64,000 nucleotides of DNA from Maniola hyperantus. Lineage: Eukaryota > Arthropoda > Insecta > Lepidoptera > Nymphalidae. The stretch lies in the NCBI RefSeq assembly GCF_902806685.2, contig NC_048545.1:10775852-10839851 (forward strand), written 5' to 3'. Numbering within the stretch: position 1 is the first letter of the stretch; each line of letters begins with the position of its first letter. The position numbers and the translations under genes were made by a program. The notes beneath the pieces were generated by a model, which saw only the letters and a list, made by a program, of their open reading frames with translations, searched no databases and was not told the DNA's origin. Shown in pieces: positions 45,201 through 50,034 of this stretch.

Positions 45201-47982
45201 AACGTTGATAGAATTGGGTAGTTCACTCCAATTTTTTTATTACATTATTATAAACTAGGATAAAAATAATGACGTAAACTGAAAAAACTAATTAAATCGA
45301 TCAAAGAATAAAAAGTGATAAGCATTTCAATATTTCTGATTAGACAGAGATAGCAGTAGCTTCTTGCGGTTTCATACAAATTTTTGTTTTGCGAGAAAGG
45401 GACAGAAGACCCTCCCACTCCAAAACTAAAATACCCTTAGTTGGATTTTAATATTATTTTCAGCGTACGTCATTATTCTCATCCTAGTTTATATTAATCA
45501 AATTCAAAAGTAGTAAAATACCCAATTCGAACGTCAAAAGTAAATACGTAATATTTGACGTTCCAGTGGCAGTATTTTAACACAAAATCGGTTTGCGACA
45601 AGTGTGAATAACTTCATATACAATGTACTGGCATTGGAACATCCGATTTAAATCCCGGCCCAACAAACTACTAGTGGGACCCTTACTGCTTTGTTTCAAA
45701 AATCACAAACACACTTTTGCATTTGTAATATGGGCAGTAAGTAATGAATGTTTTTCAAGTCATATTCTTCAACTTAAGTCTGCCAATCCGCACTTGGCCA
45801 GCGTGGTGGACTATGGCCAAACCCGTCTCATACTGAGAGGAGACCCGTGCTCTGTAGTGAGCCGGCTATGGGTTGATCATGATGATGATGATGATGATTC
45901 TTCAACTTTAGCACCTCAGTGTGGTGAAAACGAAGAATCGACGGATTGTGGTGACATTTATCCACAGCCAACCACGGACGTCGACAGTGAAAATAGCATA
46001 AGATGTCTCCCAGGATGCAAATGCATCGCCGGATACGAACGAGACAGTACCGGTGCATGTGTTGAAAGTAACTTAGATTTTATATGATAAAATCTAAAAC
46101 CCCGGTCCTAAACCACTGTAACGTCAGATATGAACGATGGGGCTCTACTCGTATTTATTTCGTGAATAACTTATTAATTTAAAATTCAATTCAATTATTC
46201 TACTAGCTACTAAGTGCTAAATTGTATTAGGTTTCTTGTGGCTATTGTTGTTGCTTGGCTGAATGTGTAAAATTCGAAGACCCCAAGGATTTTGCTTGGC
46301 TGATTGTGTAAAATTCGAAGACCCCAAGGATTTTGCTTAATATTACCTGCTCACCACTGAGCGCAGATCTCCTCTCAGAATAAGAAGGGTTTGGCCATAG
46401 TCTACAACGCTGGCCAAGTGCGGCTTGGAAAACTCCACAAACCTTTGACAACATTGTTGTTGTCACAATGTTTTTCTTCGCCGTTAAAGCAAGTGATATT
46501 TTATTGCTTAAAATACTTATAACTCCAAAAAGTTAGAGGAGGAGTAAGTTAGTAGGTATGTCCCATTGTCACCAATAAAAATACTTATATTTTGTCCTCA
46601 GCTCCTGTCAAATGTCCAAAAAACGAATATTTGAATCCATGTCCTTCAGCGTGCTTTGGTGACGGCTGCGGTGAACTGGATGAAGAGACAGCCCCGTGCA
46701 ACACACTTGTTGAACATGTATGCAGACCGCGCTGTATGTGCCGGAAAGGCTACCAAAGAGATGGATCTGGCAACTGCATACCTAAGGCAAAATGCCGTAA
46801 GTTGTTTGAATCATCAATTTTGTAACTTCAACTGTTACCAGCACATTAAATAGATTTTAAGGTCTCACCTAGGATTTGAAGGACTAATGTCATTGACATA
46901 GACATTTGACGACCTCCCTGGCGCAGTCGTGAGCGCTGTGGTCTTATTAGTGGGAGGTCCCGGGTTCGATTCCTGGCAGGGGTTTGGAATTTTATAATTT
47001 CTAAATTTTTGGTATGGTCTGGTGGGAGGCTTCGGCCGTGGCTAGTTACCACCCTACCGGCAAAGCCATGCCGCCAAGCGATTTAGCGTTCCGGTACGAT
47101 GCCGTGTAGAAACCAAAGGGGTACGTACGGGTTTAATAAAATAAAATAAACTGCCATACCCCTTCCAGGTTAGCCCGCTATCATCTTAGACTGCATCATC
47201 ACTTACCATCTGGTGAGATTGCAGTCAAGGGCTAACTTGTATCTGAATAAATAAAAAAAACAATAGCTCAAACCTCCAGCAAGGCAAAGTGGTAATGCGG
47301 CTGCGTAGCCAATGCTTGTCGTAAGGGCGACAGCTGTTGGAACCGCAAAGCCTAAAGTGGAGATCACGTACCTAGTAGGTAGTTGCTGAGGGTGGTGGCA
47401 AACCGTCTAATGAGAAAAGCAGATCAGGATGTGGTGATGCAGCAGTAGGCATCTAGTTTAGTTTAGTTTAATATTCTTTATTGTACACCAAAGAGAAAAG
47501 ACACAAAAAAGTAACATATAAAAGAAGAACATACAATTAGCGGCCTTATCGCTGTGAAGCGATCTTTACCAGGCAACTAGGTTGAAGAGGATTTAAAGGA
47601 GACTGGGTTTAAGGTGTACGTAAGTTGTTAGGGACATACCTAAAGATAATAATTATATAAGTAATATATAAATTAATAGGCACAGAAATGCCTAAATAAT
47701 AATATATATATAAAGATATACACAGGTAGGTACATATATAATACATAATATATATACATATATTTATATAATATAATATAATGATAGATGAGTAATAAAT
47801 ATACAACAATAATATGAGTAATATTGATCTAGGGTCTAGAAACTAAAATAAACACCCACTTAGAAAGGATTTTCAGAAATTCCACTCAAATGGTATCGGG
47901 ATTATTTTATTAACATGCAATATATTTTTGACTTGGCATTGTAATTAATGATTTCTTATGTTTTACAGCTGTACCATCTTAG
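23015..47982 (+). CDS. Gene B: secreted 18-domain TIL-type protein (spliced)
   Basis: Twenty exons: 23015-23084, 27906-28106, 29481-29612, 30464-30658, 31014-31157, 33463-33576, 33749-33940, 34679-34792, 35511-35702, 36596-36709, 37516-37710, 38701-38898, 39841-40014, 41560-41742, 42409-42585, 43450-43647, 44709-44906, 45912-46067, 46602-46796, 47969-47982. Joined length is 3,156 nt, about 1,051 residues. Signal peptide, then eight ten-cysteine TIL domains, eight six-cysteine domains, one with seven and one with eleven cysteines. All junctions are phase 1 and every internal exon is divisible by three. The first three and last domain types match gene A; the middle is an expansion. Probable secreted multi-headed protease inhibitor, or a matrix protein built from inhibitor folds. 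A very long single transcript is assumed; isoforms are likely. Confidence 0.78.
23432..23895 (+). repeat. 'ggttccgtac ... ggccggtttttt' element with (TGTC)n
   Basis: Complete copy in intron 1 of gene B, (TGTC)n at about 23484-23540. Confidence 0.75.
24162..24314. repeat. GC-rich palindromic MITE (copy 5)
   Basis: 'gtacgtgacaggtcgagatg' ... 'accatatcaacctgtcgcgg', GC-rich centre. Lies in intron 1 of gene B. Confidence 0.78.
24330..25260. repeat. Mosaic of 'accgacttc' repeats
   Basis: 'aaccgacttcaaaaaaagga' at 24331, an 'aaaaccgacttcgatacac' segment at 24670, a 'ctagctgacccggcgaactt' fragment at 24740, 'cagcatcaggattgaggagtt' repeated three times (about 24860, 24985 and 25100), and 'cagtcggttaaaaa' at 25248. 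Nested fragments of related non-coding repeats. Confidence 0.55.
25517..25583. repeat. (ACAG)n microsatellite
   Basis: ACAGACAG repeats inside a repeat copy whose end matches 5772-5935; overlapping open frames are artefacts. Confidence 0.85.
25705..25885. repeat. MITE with long terminal inverted repeats (second copy)
   Basis: Same family as 5772-5935: 'atagttccataataatatttttt' and 'aaaaaatatcattatggaactat' arms. Followed by 'gaagtcggtttttttt' with a long T run (about 25935-25966). Confidence 0.75.
25975..26250 (+). repeat. 'ggttccgtccccgaaggg ... gcacttgaccggttttt' element
   Basis: Variant of the 266-727 family without a long (TGTC)n tract. An antisense relative lies at about 26590-26990. 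Confidence 0.65.
27136..27562 (+). repeat. 'ggttccgtac' element with (TGTC)n
   Basis: Complete to 'gactcgcacttgg'; very similar to 266-727. Fragments of the 10440-type MITE follow at 27565-27600 and 27780-27815. Confidence 0.75.
27906..28106 (+). CDS. Gene B exon 2: TIL domain, ten cysteines (type A)
   Basis: Acceptor AAATTTCAG, donor GCTC|GTAAGT. 67 codons: PCSENEVYMKC, RTTC, PPQFC, YRC, DKILR loop, CEPGCDC, GIC, EC. Closest relative is exon 2 of gene A. A transposon-like repeat begins only about 16 bp after the donor. Confidence 0.87.
28123..28548 (+). repeat. 'ggttccgtac' element, 16 bp after gene B exon 2
   Basis: 'agggttccgtacctcaaaag' to 'gactcgcacttggccggttttt' with a very short (TGTC)n. 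Leaves just the 5' splice site of intron 2 untouched. Confidence 0.75.
29481..29612 (+). CDS. Gene B exon 3: reduced TIL domain, seven cysteines (type B)
   Basis: Acceptor TCTTTATTAG, donor CCAA|GTAAGT. 44 codons: CGENQVPSDC, ADDYC, QVC, RPGCSC, QCVPS. Like exon 3 of gene A but with Ser changed to Cys (ADDYS to ADDYC), giving an odd number of cysteines. The extra thiol could pair with another chain or domain. Confidence 0.83.
30035..30430 (+). mobile_element. Two head-to-tail 'gcagctagt' repeats, ending 32 bp before exon 4
   Basis: Units 30035-30234 and 30234-30430, each 'ataaaaatgaatc' ... 'tccttgaagtacg' ... 'cagctagt'. The second starts where the first ends. Confidence 0.7.
30464..30658 (+). 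CDS. Gene B exon 4: TIL domain, ten cysteines (type C)
   Basis: Acceptor GTGTTCTAG, donor CCAA|GTATGT. 65 codons: PCGKNEEPTVC, RQTCPPQTC, YAC, KPGPC, QPGCNC, EKC, EKC. Loop KPGP. Very close to exons 4 and 6 of gene A. It lacks an internal ATG, so it is absent from start-based ORF lists. Confidence 0.86.
30770..30971 (+). repeat. Short 'ggttccgtac' element, ending 42 bp before exon 5
   Basis: Internally deleted copy: 'agggttccgtacctcaaaag', short (TGTC)n, then 'gtacggaaccctcgttgcgc' and 'gcacttggccgattttt'. Confidence 0.7.
31014..31157 (+). CDS. Gene B exon 5: reduced TIL domain, six cysteines
   Basis: Acceptor TTGTTATTAG, donor CGAA|GTAAGT. 48 codons: QCGENEEPTDC, a 14-residue spacer, KCNPCQC, ICV. 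Cysteines correspond to positions 1, 2, 6, 7, 8 and 9. Confidence 0.82.
31365..31570 (+). repeat. 'gaagttgcgcga' interspersed repeat
   Basis: 'aaaatgtggaggtgtgtgttt', 'tccttcaatcacgccgtagc', 'gagttcccacagg', 'cacgcgaacgaagttgcg'. Family of 15860-16202. Confidence 0.6.
31887..32218 (-). repeat. tRNA-derived SINE with GATGAT tail, full length
   Basis: Reverse copy from 'catcatcattattcattacc' through 'cacgggtctcctctcagc' to the tRNA-like head at about 32150-32218 ('cgggatcgaacccc'). Confidence 0.7.
32386..32570 (+). CDS. Candidate alternative terminal or decayed TIL exon (gene B)
   Basis: From an AG at 32384-32385, a phase-1 frame reads through TCSIPNPPNC, RCNCAEGYLL and GQCV, which is TIL-like, then a hydrophilic tail and a TGA at 32568-32570. 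The more usual acceptor just upstream (TTTCCAG at 32380) gives the wrong frame for these cysteines. No phase-1 donor was found. Either an alternative last exon, giving a protein of about 308 residues with exons 1-5, or a frameshifted relic. No nearby polyadenylation signal was seen. Confidence 0.35.
32640..33065 (+). mobile_element. RTE-type LINE ORF2 C-terminal fragment
   Basis: Frame from 32662 reads VLPVMTYGSETWSLT, then RAMLGVSLSDRIRNEEIRTR, the conserved segment after the reverse transcriptase in RTE elements. A frame change near 32940 leads to 'agtggacgtctattggttga' and the 3' end. Lies in intron 5 of gene B, same strand. Confidence 0.8.
33240..33372 (-). repeat. SINE head (reverse)
   Basis: 'gctccgaaaagttagac', 'cgggatcgaacctccgacc', 'cctaaccactaggctatcac'. 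Head of the SINE family with the GATGAT tail. Confidence 0.65.
33463..33576 (+). CDS. Gene B exon 6: minimal six-cysteine domain (repeat unit 1)
   Basis: Acceptor CCCTACAG, donor CCAA|GTAAGT. 38 codons: VCGPFEEPNFC, IAVFPNN, CAPCRC, ECVPS. Only seven residues separate Cys2 and the next Cys. An upstream AG at 33452-33453 would add three codons in frame; the CAG at 33461-33462 is preferred because exons 8 and 10 use the matching site. First of three nearly identical copies. Confidence 0.83.
33749..33940 (+). CDS. Gene B exon 7: six-cysteine domain with long acidic loop
   Basis: Acceptor TTTTATTAG, donor CCAA|GTAAGT. 64 codons: QCGKNEVPNEC, then a 29-residue segment rich in Glu, Val and Ala, RCRPCRC, VCVPS. 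The long segment replaces the Cys3-Cys5 part of the normal fold. Paralog of exon 9. Confidence 0.83.
34140..34410 (+). mobile_element. RTE 3' end with (GAT)n tail
   Basis: Frame at 34236 reads GRPPARWTDDIKRLAG, WMRKAEDRVRWR, then 'caacagtgaacgtctacagg' and (GATGAT)n. Typical extreme C-terminus and tail of an RTE LINE, in intron 7 of gene B. Confidence 0.82.
34679..34792 (+). CDS. Gene B exon 8: minimal six-cysteine domain (repeat unit 2)
   Basis: Acceptor CTGTCACCAG, donor CCAA|GTAAGT. 38 codons: VCGPFEEPNFC, IAIYPSN, CPPCRC, LCVPS. Homology with exon 6 extends about 75 bp into the upstream intron ('tcgtttaagtg', 'cagaacttactt'). Confidence 0.83.
34812..35018 (+). mobile_element. Helitron-like element with (GACT)n, 20 bp after exon 8
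   Basis: 'ataaaaggaaaaactgactg' to 'gaagtcgcgaacataagctagt'. A truncated second copy follows to about 35120. Confidence 0.7.
35511..35702 (+). CDS. Gene B exon 9: six-cysteine domain with long acidic loop
   Basis: Acceptor TTTTTATTAG, donor CCAA|GTAAGT. 64 codons, same length as exon 7. Cys-containing ends match exon 7 almost exactly, while the 29-residue centre has diverged (for example YLQPILPLGP against YPRQYQTWEP). Change is concentrated where a normal domain carries its reactive loop. Confidence 0.83.
35793..35850. repeat. Perfect inverted repeat in intron 9
   Basis: 'ggcgtttttcgtgataaat' pairs with 'atttatcacgaaaaacgcc' around a few bases. The single arm 'tggcatttttcgtgacaaat' occurs in the paralogous intron near 34034, so the palindrome formed after the unit duplicated. 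Confidence 0.75.
36003..36205 (-). repeat. 'gacttcgtcttaaaattagg' interspersed repeat
   Basis: Reverse member of the 15860 family: 'ccgtgggacctctttgattt', 'tcactctccaggtc', 'acacactttcgcatttataa'. A partial copy follows at 36800-36908. Confidence 0.6.
36425..36558. repeat. Palindromic MITE (copy 2), ending 37 bp before exon 10
   Basis: 'acgtcattttaactttttgtg' ... 'agagttaaaatggcgcgtgagg'. Same family as 8352-8490. Confidence 0.68.
36596..36709 (+). CDS. Gene B exon 10: minimal six-cysteine domain (repeat unit 3)
   Basis: Acceptor TTTGTCACCAG, donor CCAA|GTAAGT. 38 codons: VCGPFEEPNYC, IAIYPSN, CPKCRC, VCVPS. Third copy of the exon 6/8 type. No third copy of the exon 7/9 type follows it. Confidence 0.83.
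37289..37462. repeat. MITE with 'ataagtcccgcaaa' inverted ends, 53 bp before exon 11
   Basis: Left end 'gttataagtcccgcaaattg', right end 'cattttgcgggacttatac'. A partial reverse copy lies at 29878-29921. An ATG at 37422 inside it reads in frame into exon 11, but the normal acceptor is favoured. Confidence 0.72.
37516..37710 (+). CDS. Gene B exon 11: TIL domain, ten cysteines (type E)
   Basis: Acceptor TTATTTCAG, donor TGTC|GTAAGT. 65 codons: HCGRNETYVPC, IVPC, PTNYC, VQC, LVPNP loop, CPGGCAC, RC, DC. Partner of exon 16 about 5.9 kb downstream. Confidence 0.86.
37803..38108. repeat. MITE with 'aaaggtgctgataaacttg' inverted ends
   Basis: Left arm 'aaaggtgctgataaacttga' with 'gcattcacttgtaa' and right arm 'ttacaagtgaatgc' with 'tcaagtttatcagcaccttt'. 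Many GAGCATTCG-like motifs lie between. In intron 11 of gene B. Confidence 0.8.
38200..38556 (+). repeat. Degraded 'ggttccgcacc' element
   Basis: 'agggttccgcaccccaaaag' to 'cctctgacttagctgttttttt'. A relic of the 3' part also precedes the paralogous exon 17 (about 44510-44560), so the element predates the 6-kb duplication. Confidence 0.6.
38701..38898 (+). CDS. Gene B exon 12: TIL domain, ten cysteines (type D)
   Basis: Acceptor TTGTTCTCAG, donor TGCC|GTGAGT. 66 codons: IKCRGKNTVYNSC, PSAC, SDQC, TTC, NTLVPNV loop, CRPRCVC, NC, QC. Paralog of exon 17. The first two thirds are almost identical in DNA and the last third is clearly diverged. Confidence 0.87.
39425..39770 (+). repeat. tRNA-derived SINE (second family)
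   Basis: 'gtgaacgctgtggtcttataa', 'ggttcgattcctggtaggg', body 'ccggcaaagccgtgccgcc' and end 'ttgcagtcaaagtaacttgtatctgaa'. Lies in intron 12 of gene B. Confidence 0.72.
39841..40014 (+). CDS. Gene B exon 13: six-cysteine domain with long loop
   Basis: Acceptor TTCAATACAG, donor CCAA|GTAAGT. 58 codons: QCGENEEPNHC, 25-residue segment, RCRPCKC, RCVPS. Related to exons 7, 9 and 18. Confidence 0.83.
40395..40618 (+). repeat. Helitron-like repeat without (GACT)n
   Basis: 'tatatcaacgcacagcc', 'atgaaatttggtgggtgtg', end 'ccacgcgggcgaagtcacgagcataagctagt' without the tetranucleotide tract. Confidence 0.6.
41192..41378 (-). mobile_element. 'gcagctag' family repeat (reverse)
   Basis: 'ctagctgccccggcgaattt', 'cgtacttcaaggaatatta', 'ttagcgattcatttttatat'. 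Confidence 0.65.
41560..41742 (+). CDS. Gene B exon 14: TIL domain, ten cysteines (type C)
   Basis: Acceptor TGATATTGCAG, donor GGG|GTACGT. 61 codons: VCGENEVSTNC, KQTC, PPQDC, MDC, RPLE loop, CKPGCNC, GKC, EQC. SINE tail sequence ('gggccgttgatcataatgatg') ends about 41 bp before the acceptor. Confidence 0.86.
42118..42336 (-). mobile_element. Helitron-like element with (CAGT)n
   Basis: 'ctactagcttattcccacgac' to (CAGT)n and 'caccttttccttttatat'. Lies in intron 14 of gene B. Confidence 0.7.
42409..42585 (+). CDS. Gene B exon 15: atypical TIL-like domain, eleven cysteines (type F)
   Basis: Acceptor TTCTTTTCAG, donor CCAG|GTTATT (weak). 59 codons: ECNGDPNAVYSQC, PNQC, VSTCKC, PNAIC, SQEC, GCKCRLGYIR, RC, EC. 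One cysteine more than the TIL pattern and crowded in the middle. If the weak donor is not used, translation stops six bases later (GGT TAT TAT TAA), so this could be an alternative C-terminus. Confidence 0.78.
43020..43383 (+). repeat. 'gaagtcgcgggcatcag' interspersed repeats
   Basis: Two partial copies: 'gaaaaagtagcctatatcctt' to 'acacactttcgcatttataa', and 'aaatctatgtcactaca' to 'cacgcggacgaagtcgcggg'. The second ends about 65 bp before exon 16. Confidence 0.6.
43450..43647 (+). CDS. Gene B exon 16: TIL domain, ten cysteines (type E)
   Basis: Acceptor ATTTTTTCAG, donor TGTC|GTAAGT. 66 codons: PCGRNETFAPC, LIGC, PTNNC, PQC, LPPFP loop, CPGGCAC, RC, DC. Paralog of exon 11. The Cys5-Cys6 loop differs (LPPFP against LVPNP) while the scaffold is kept. 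Confidence 0.86.
44709..44906 (+). CDS. Gene B exon 17: TIL domain, ten cysteines (type D)
   Basis: Acceptor TTGTTCTCAG, donor TGTC|GTAAGT. 66 codons: FKCRGNNTVYNSC, PSAC, SDQC, TTC, NTLVPNV loop, CRPRCVC, DC, QC. The preceding intron ('ttaatatttcaatttaaat') is also shared with exon 12. Confidence 0.87.
45775..45898 (+). repeat. SINE 3' half with (GATGAT)n, ending 12 bp before exon 18
   Basis: 'gccaatccgcacttggcc', 'gtggtggactatggcc', 'gagaggagacccgtgctctg', 'gttgatcatgatgatgatga'. The short TTCTTCAACTTTAG between it and the exon is the whole remaining 3' splice region. Confidence 0.78.
45912..46067 (+). CDS. Gene B exon 18: six-cysteine domain
   Basis: Acceptor TTCAACTTTAG, donor GAAA|GTAACT. 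52 codons: QCGENEESTDC, an 18-residue acidic segment with PQPTTDVDSEN, RC, LPGCKC, ACVES. Paralog of exon 13 in the 6-kb duplication. Confidence 0.81.
46345..46545 (-). repeat. SINE with GATGAT tail, partial (reverse)
   Basis: 'ctcaccactgagcgcagatct', 'ctcctctcagaataagaag', 'aactccaaaaagttagagg'. It is preceded by a 47-bp direct duplication of 'gcttggctga..gtgtaaaattcgaagacccc' at 46254-46336. Confidence 0.6.
46602..46796 (+). CDS. Gene B exon 19: TIL domain, ten cysteines (type D)
   Basis: Acceptor TTTTGTCCTCAG, donor TGCC|GTAAGT. 65 codons: VKCPKNEYLNPC, PSAC, GDGC, APC, NTLVEHV loop, CRPRCMC, NC, KC. Closest to exons 5 and 7 of gene A (GYQRDGSGNCIPKA shared), so it is the likely counterpart of gene A's final domain. 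Confidence 0.87.
46908..47262 (+). repeat. tRNA-derived SINE (second family), full length
   Basis: 'gacctccctggcgcagtcgt', 'cccgggttcgattcctggc' (B box), body 'ggaggcttcggccgtggc', 'ccggcaaagccatgccgcc', and a 3' end 'ggctaacttgtatctgaataaat'. Best reference copy of the family in this window; in the last intron of gene B. Confidence 0.78.
47969..47982 (+). CDS. Gene B exon 20: terminal mini-exon
   Basis: Acceptor TTATGTTTTACAG, then CT GTA CCA TCT TAG: Pro-Val-Pro-Ser-stop. Same context as the gene A terminal exon (TATGTTTTACAGCTGT), in matching phase. Confidence 0.75.
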
Positions 47983-48072
47983 TCAAAAGATGAAGTAATG
48001 AAGAATCGCAGTCTTTGGATCTTAAAAATACCATTAGGATAGTAATGAAAATTAAACAAACTTTATGAGACT

Positions 48073-48182
48073 AATAAAATTAATGTGATATTTATTCTTT
48101 TTAATAATATGTAACTTTGAATGTAAAACAAATTTTTATGTTGTTTGCAGCTGCGGCAAACTATTTTGGGTTTAAAAATAAA
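48073..48182 (+). terminator. Gene B 3' UTR with polyadenylation signals
   Basis: AATAAA at 48073-48078 and 48177-48182, within 200 bp of the stop. Confidence 0.6.
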
Positions 48183-48547
48183 ATTTTCGATAAAATCAGT
48201 GTTAATATTTTTTATTTCACCAAAAATCACAAAACAACAACAAGAAACAAGCAGTTTCAAGGTTGATGGAATTCGAGCGTCGAAATCTTAATCAAACGAA
48301 TAATCAATCCATTTTGACGATCTGACAATTAAAACACCAGCACCATTTTTAATTTCGCAACTTATCCACCTGGGACTCTGGCTGTAGATCTATGATCGAG
48401 GCACGTTGTTCAGATCCATTTTGCTATAACGATAAAGTAAGCTCGAAGTCTGTCAACGTTTTTGGTGTGATGTAAAATCTCATACTCACACTATGTCTAT
48501 GTCACACTGATAAAAAGTAATAAGACAACAATCAAGTTTCTCCATAC

Positions 48548-48821
48548 TATAAACAACTTAACCTCCAATCCGGGTTTATTAGTCTTGGGATGACCCTAAT
48601 ATGAATCAAACGCAGTTCCGATGTCCACAGTCTTATATTCAGGTACACTTGTAACATCCACTTAGTTTATATCTAGCTTAATTAATCACCTAGTACTTAT
48701 ATCTCGCTTAATTACTTTTATCTCGTCCATCTTTTTCTCTCGCTGCGTCCGTCCGACGCCGCTACCACTGTCACACCTCCACTCACGGGTGACAGATGGC
48801 AGGTTTTCTGTGTTGCCTACA
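48548..48821 (-). repeat. LTR, copy 1
   Basis: 274 bp, identical by eye to 57341-57614. Minus strand begins TGTAGGCAACACAG. Directly inward, 48822-48838 read on the minus strand gives GGAGCAGGATGGACGAC, a weak polypurine-like tract. Confidence 0.8.
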
Positions 48822-49980
48822 GTCGTCCATCCTGCTCCAGATATGTCCTCATATCTGACCACTCGGCCTTCCAACCGAGGGTAATGCCCTCATACCCATA
48901 ACTCAATAGGAGCAACATAGAATACCTTAACAGTCCTATATTATAATTAATATGATTAGTATAATAATTCCTCTAACAGATCAAAGCTAACATTGTTAGA
49001 TTTAACAAGTGCACAAAACAAGTGCCAATGAGACCTACAAAATACTGGTATCAATAATCATTATGTACATTGCAATCAACATCTTTAAGTCTAATTCTTA
49101 TAAATACACAACAAATCACACTGAGATAAGTAAATAGTAAATACTATAAGTCATTCTGATTTAAGCTTGATATTAAGAAAATTGTATGATCTAGTTATTG
49201 TTAGTGATATACGTATACAACCAATTCACAATAGTATAATCAAATATTGAAATCAACACAATTTATGTTAATACTTAATACAAGGAAATTATAGTGAAAT
49301 CAATAATTTTATTTTTAAATATTATTATGAACTACATATTCTTCAAGTTTGTATTTGTATTTAGTAATACGTGAATAAATATTTGCATGGCAAATGTGGC
49401 AATACTAATTATGAGAATTATAAAACATCTTTGGTAATTTGCATTTAAAGCGAATAAAATATAATCAACCTTAAACAAAACAACAACGAGGAAAGAAAAG
49501 AAGGATAGTGAATTATCACCAACTTGAATTCTGAGTGCTAAGTACTCTATGATTTTAAACAATGTCACTATCAGTTTTCAATTAAAGTAAGTTTGTTTGC
49601 CCTTTCCTTCTTACCACTGTAATGACATGAATTCTAATCCTACATAATGCTCTAATGCAACACAAATTACAATATTTTCACTAGTATATACATTTTAAGA
49701 GATATGGTAAGAGTTGTTGGATCCCATTGACCATTACTAACACTTTATACAAAATTAATCACAAAGTTTTACAATATACTAATGAACCTAACTACTTCTG
49801 TAGACTTCATAATTTCTTTAAACTTAAAAATAAATTAAAAGAATATCTTATAATCCAATGTTCTCATACAATTGATGAATATTTGATATGAGTTGACCTT
49901 GATTATAATGTCTTTGTAGTGTTTCATGCATTACCAATTTGACTATCGTGAATTGACATTTAATTATTCTCAAGTGGTAC

Positions 49981-49999
49981 CTACTGATTGACACCGTTG

Positions 50000-50030
<31 letters not shown>

Positions 50031-50034
50031 TATT
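49981..50034. repeat. (TA)n microsatellite
   Basis: Run of TATATA at about 50009-50032 inside the LTR element. Confidence 0.85.
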
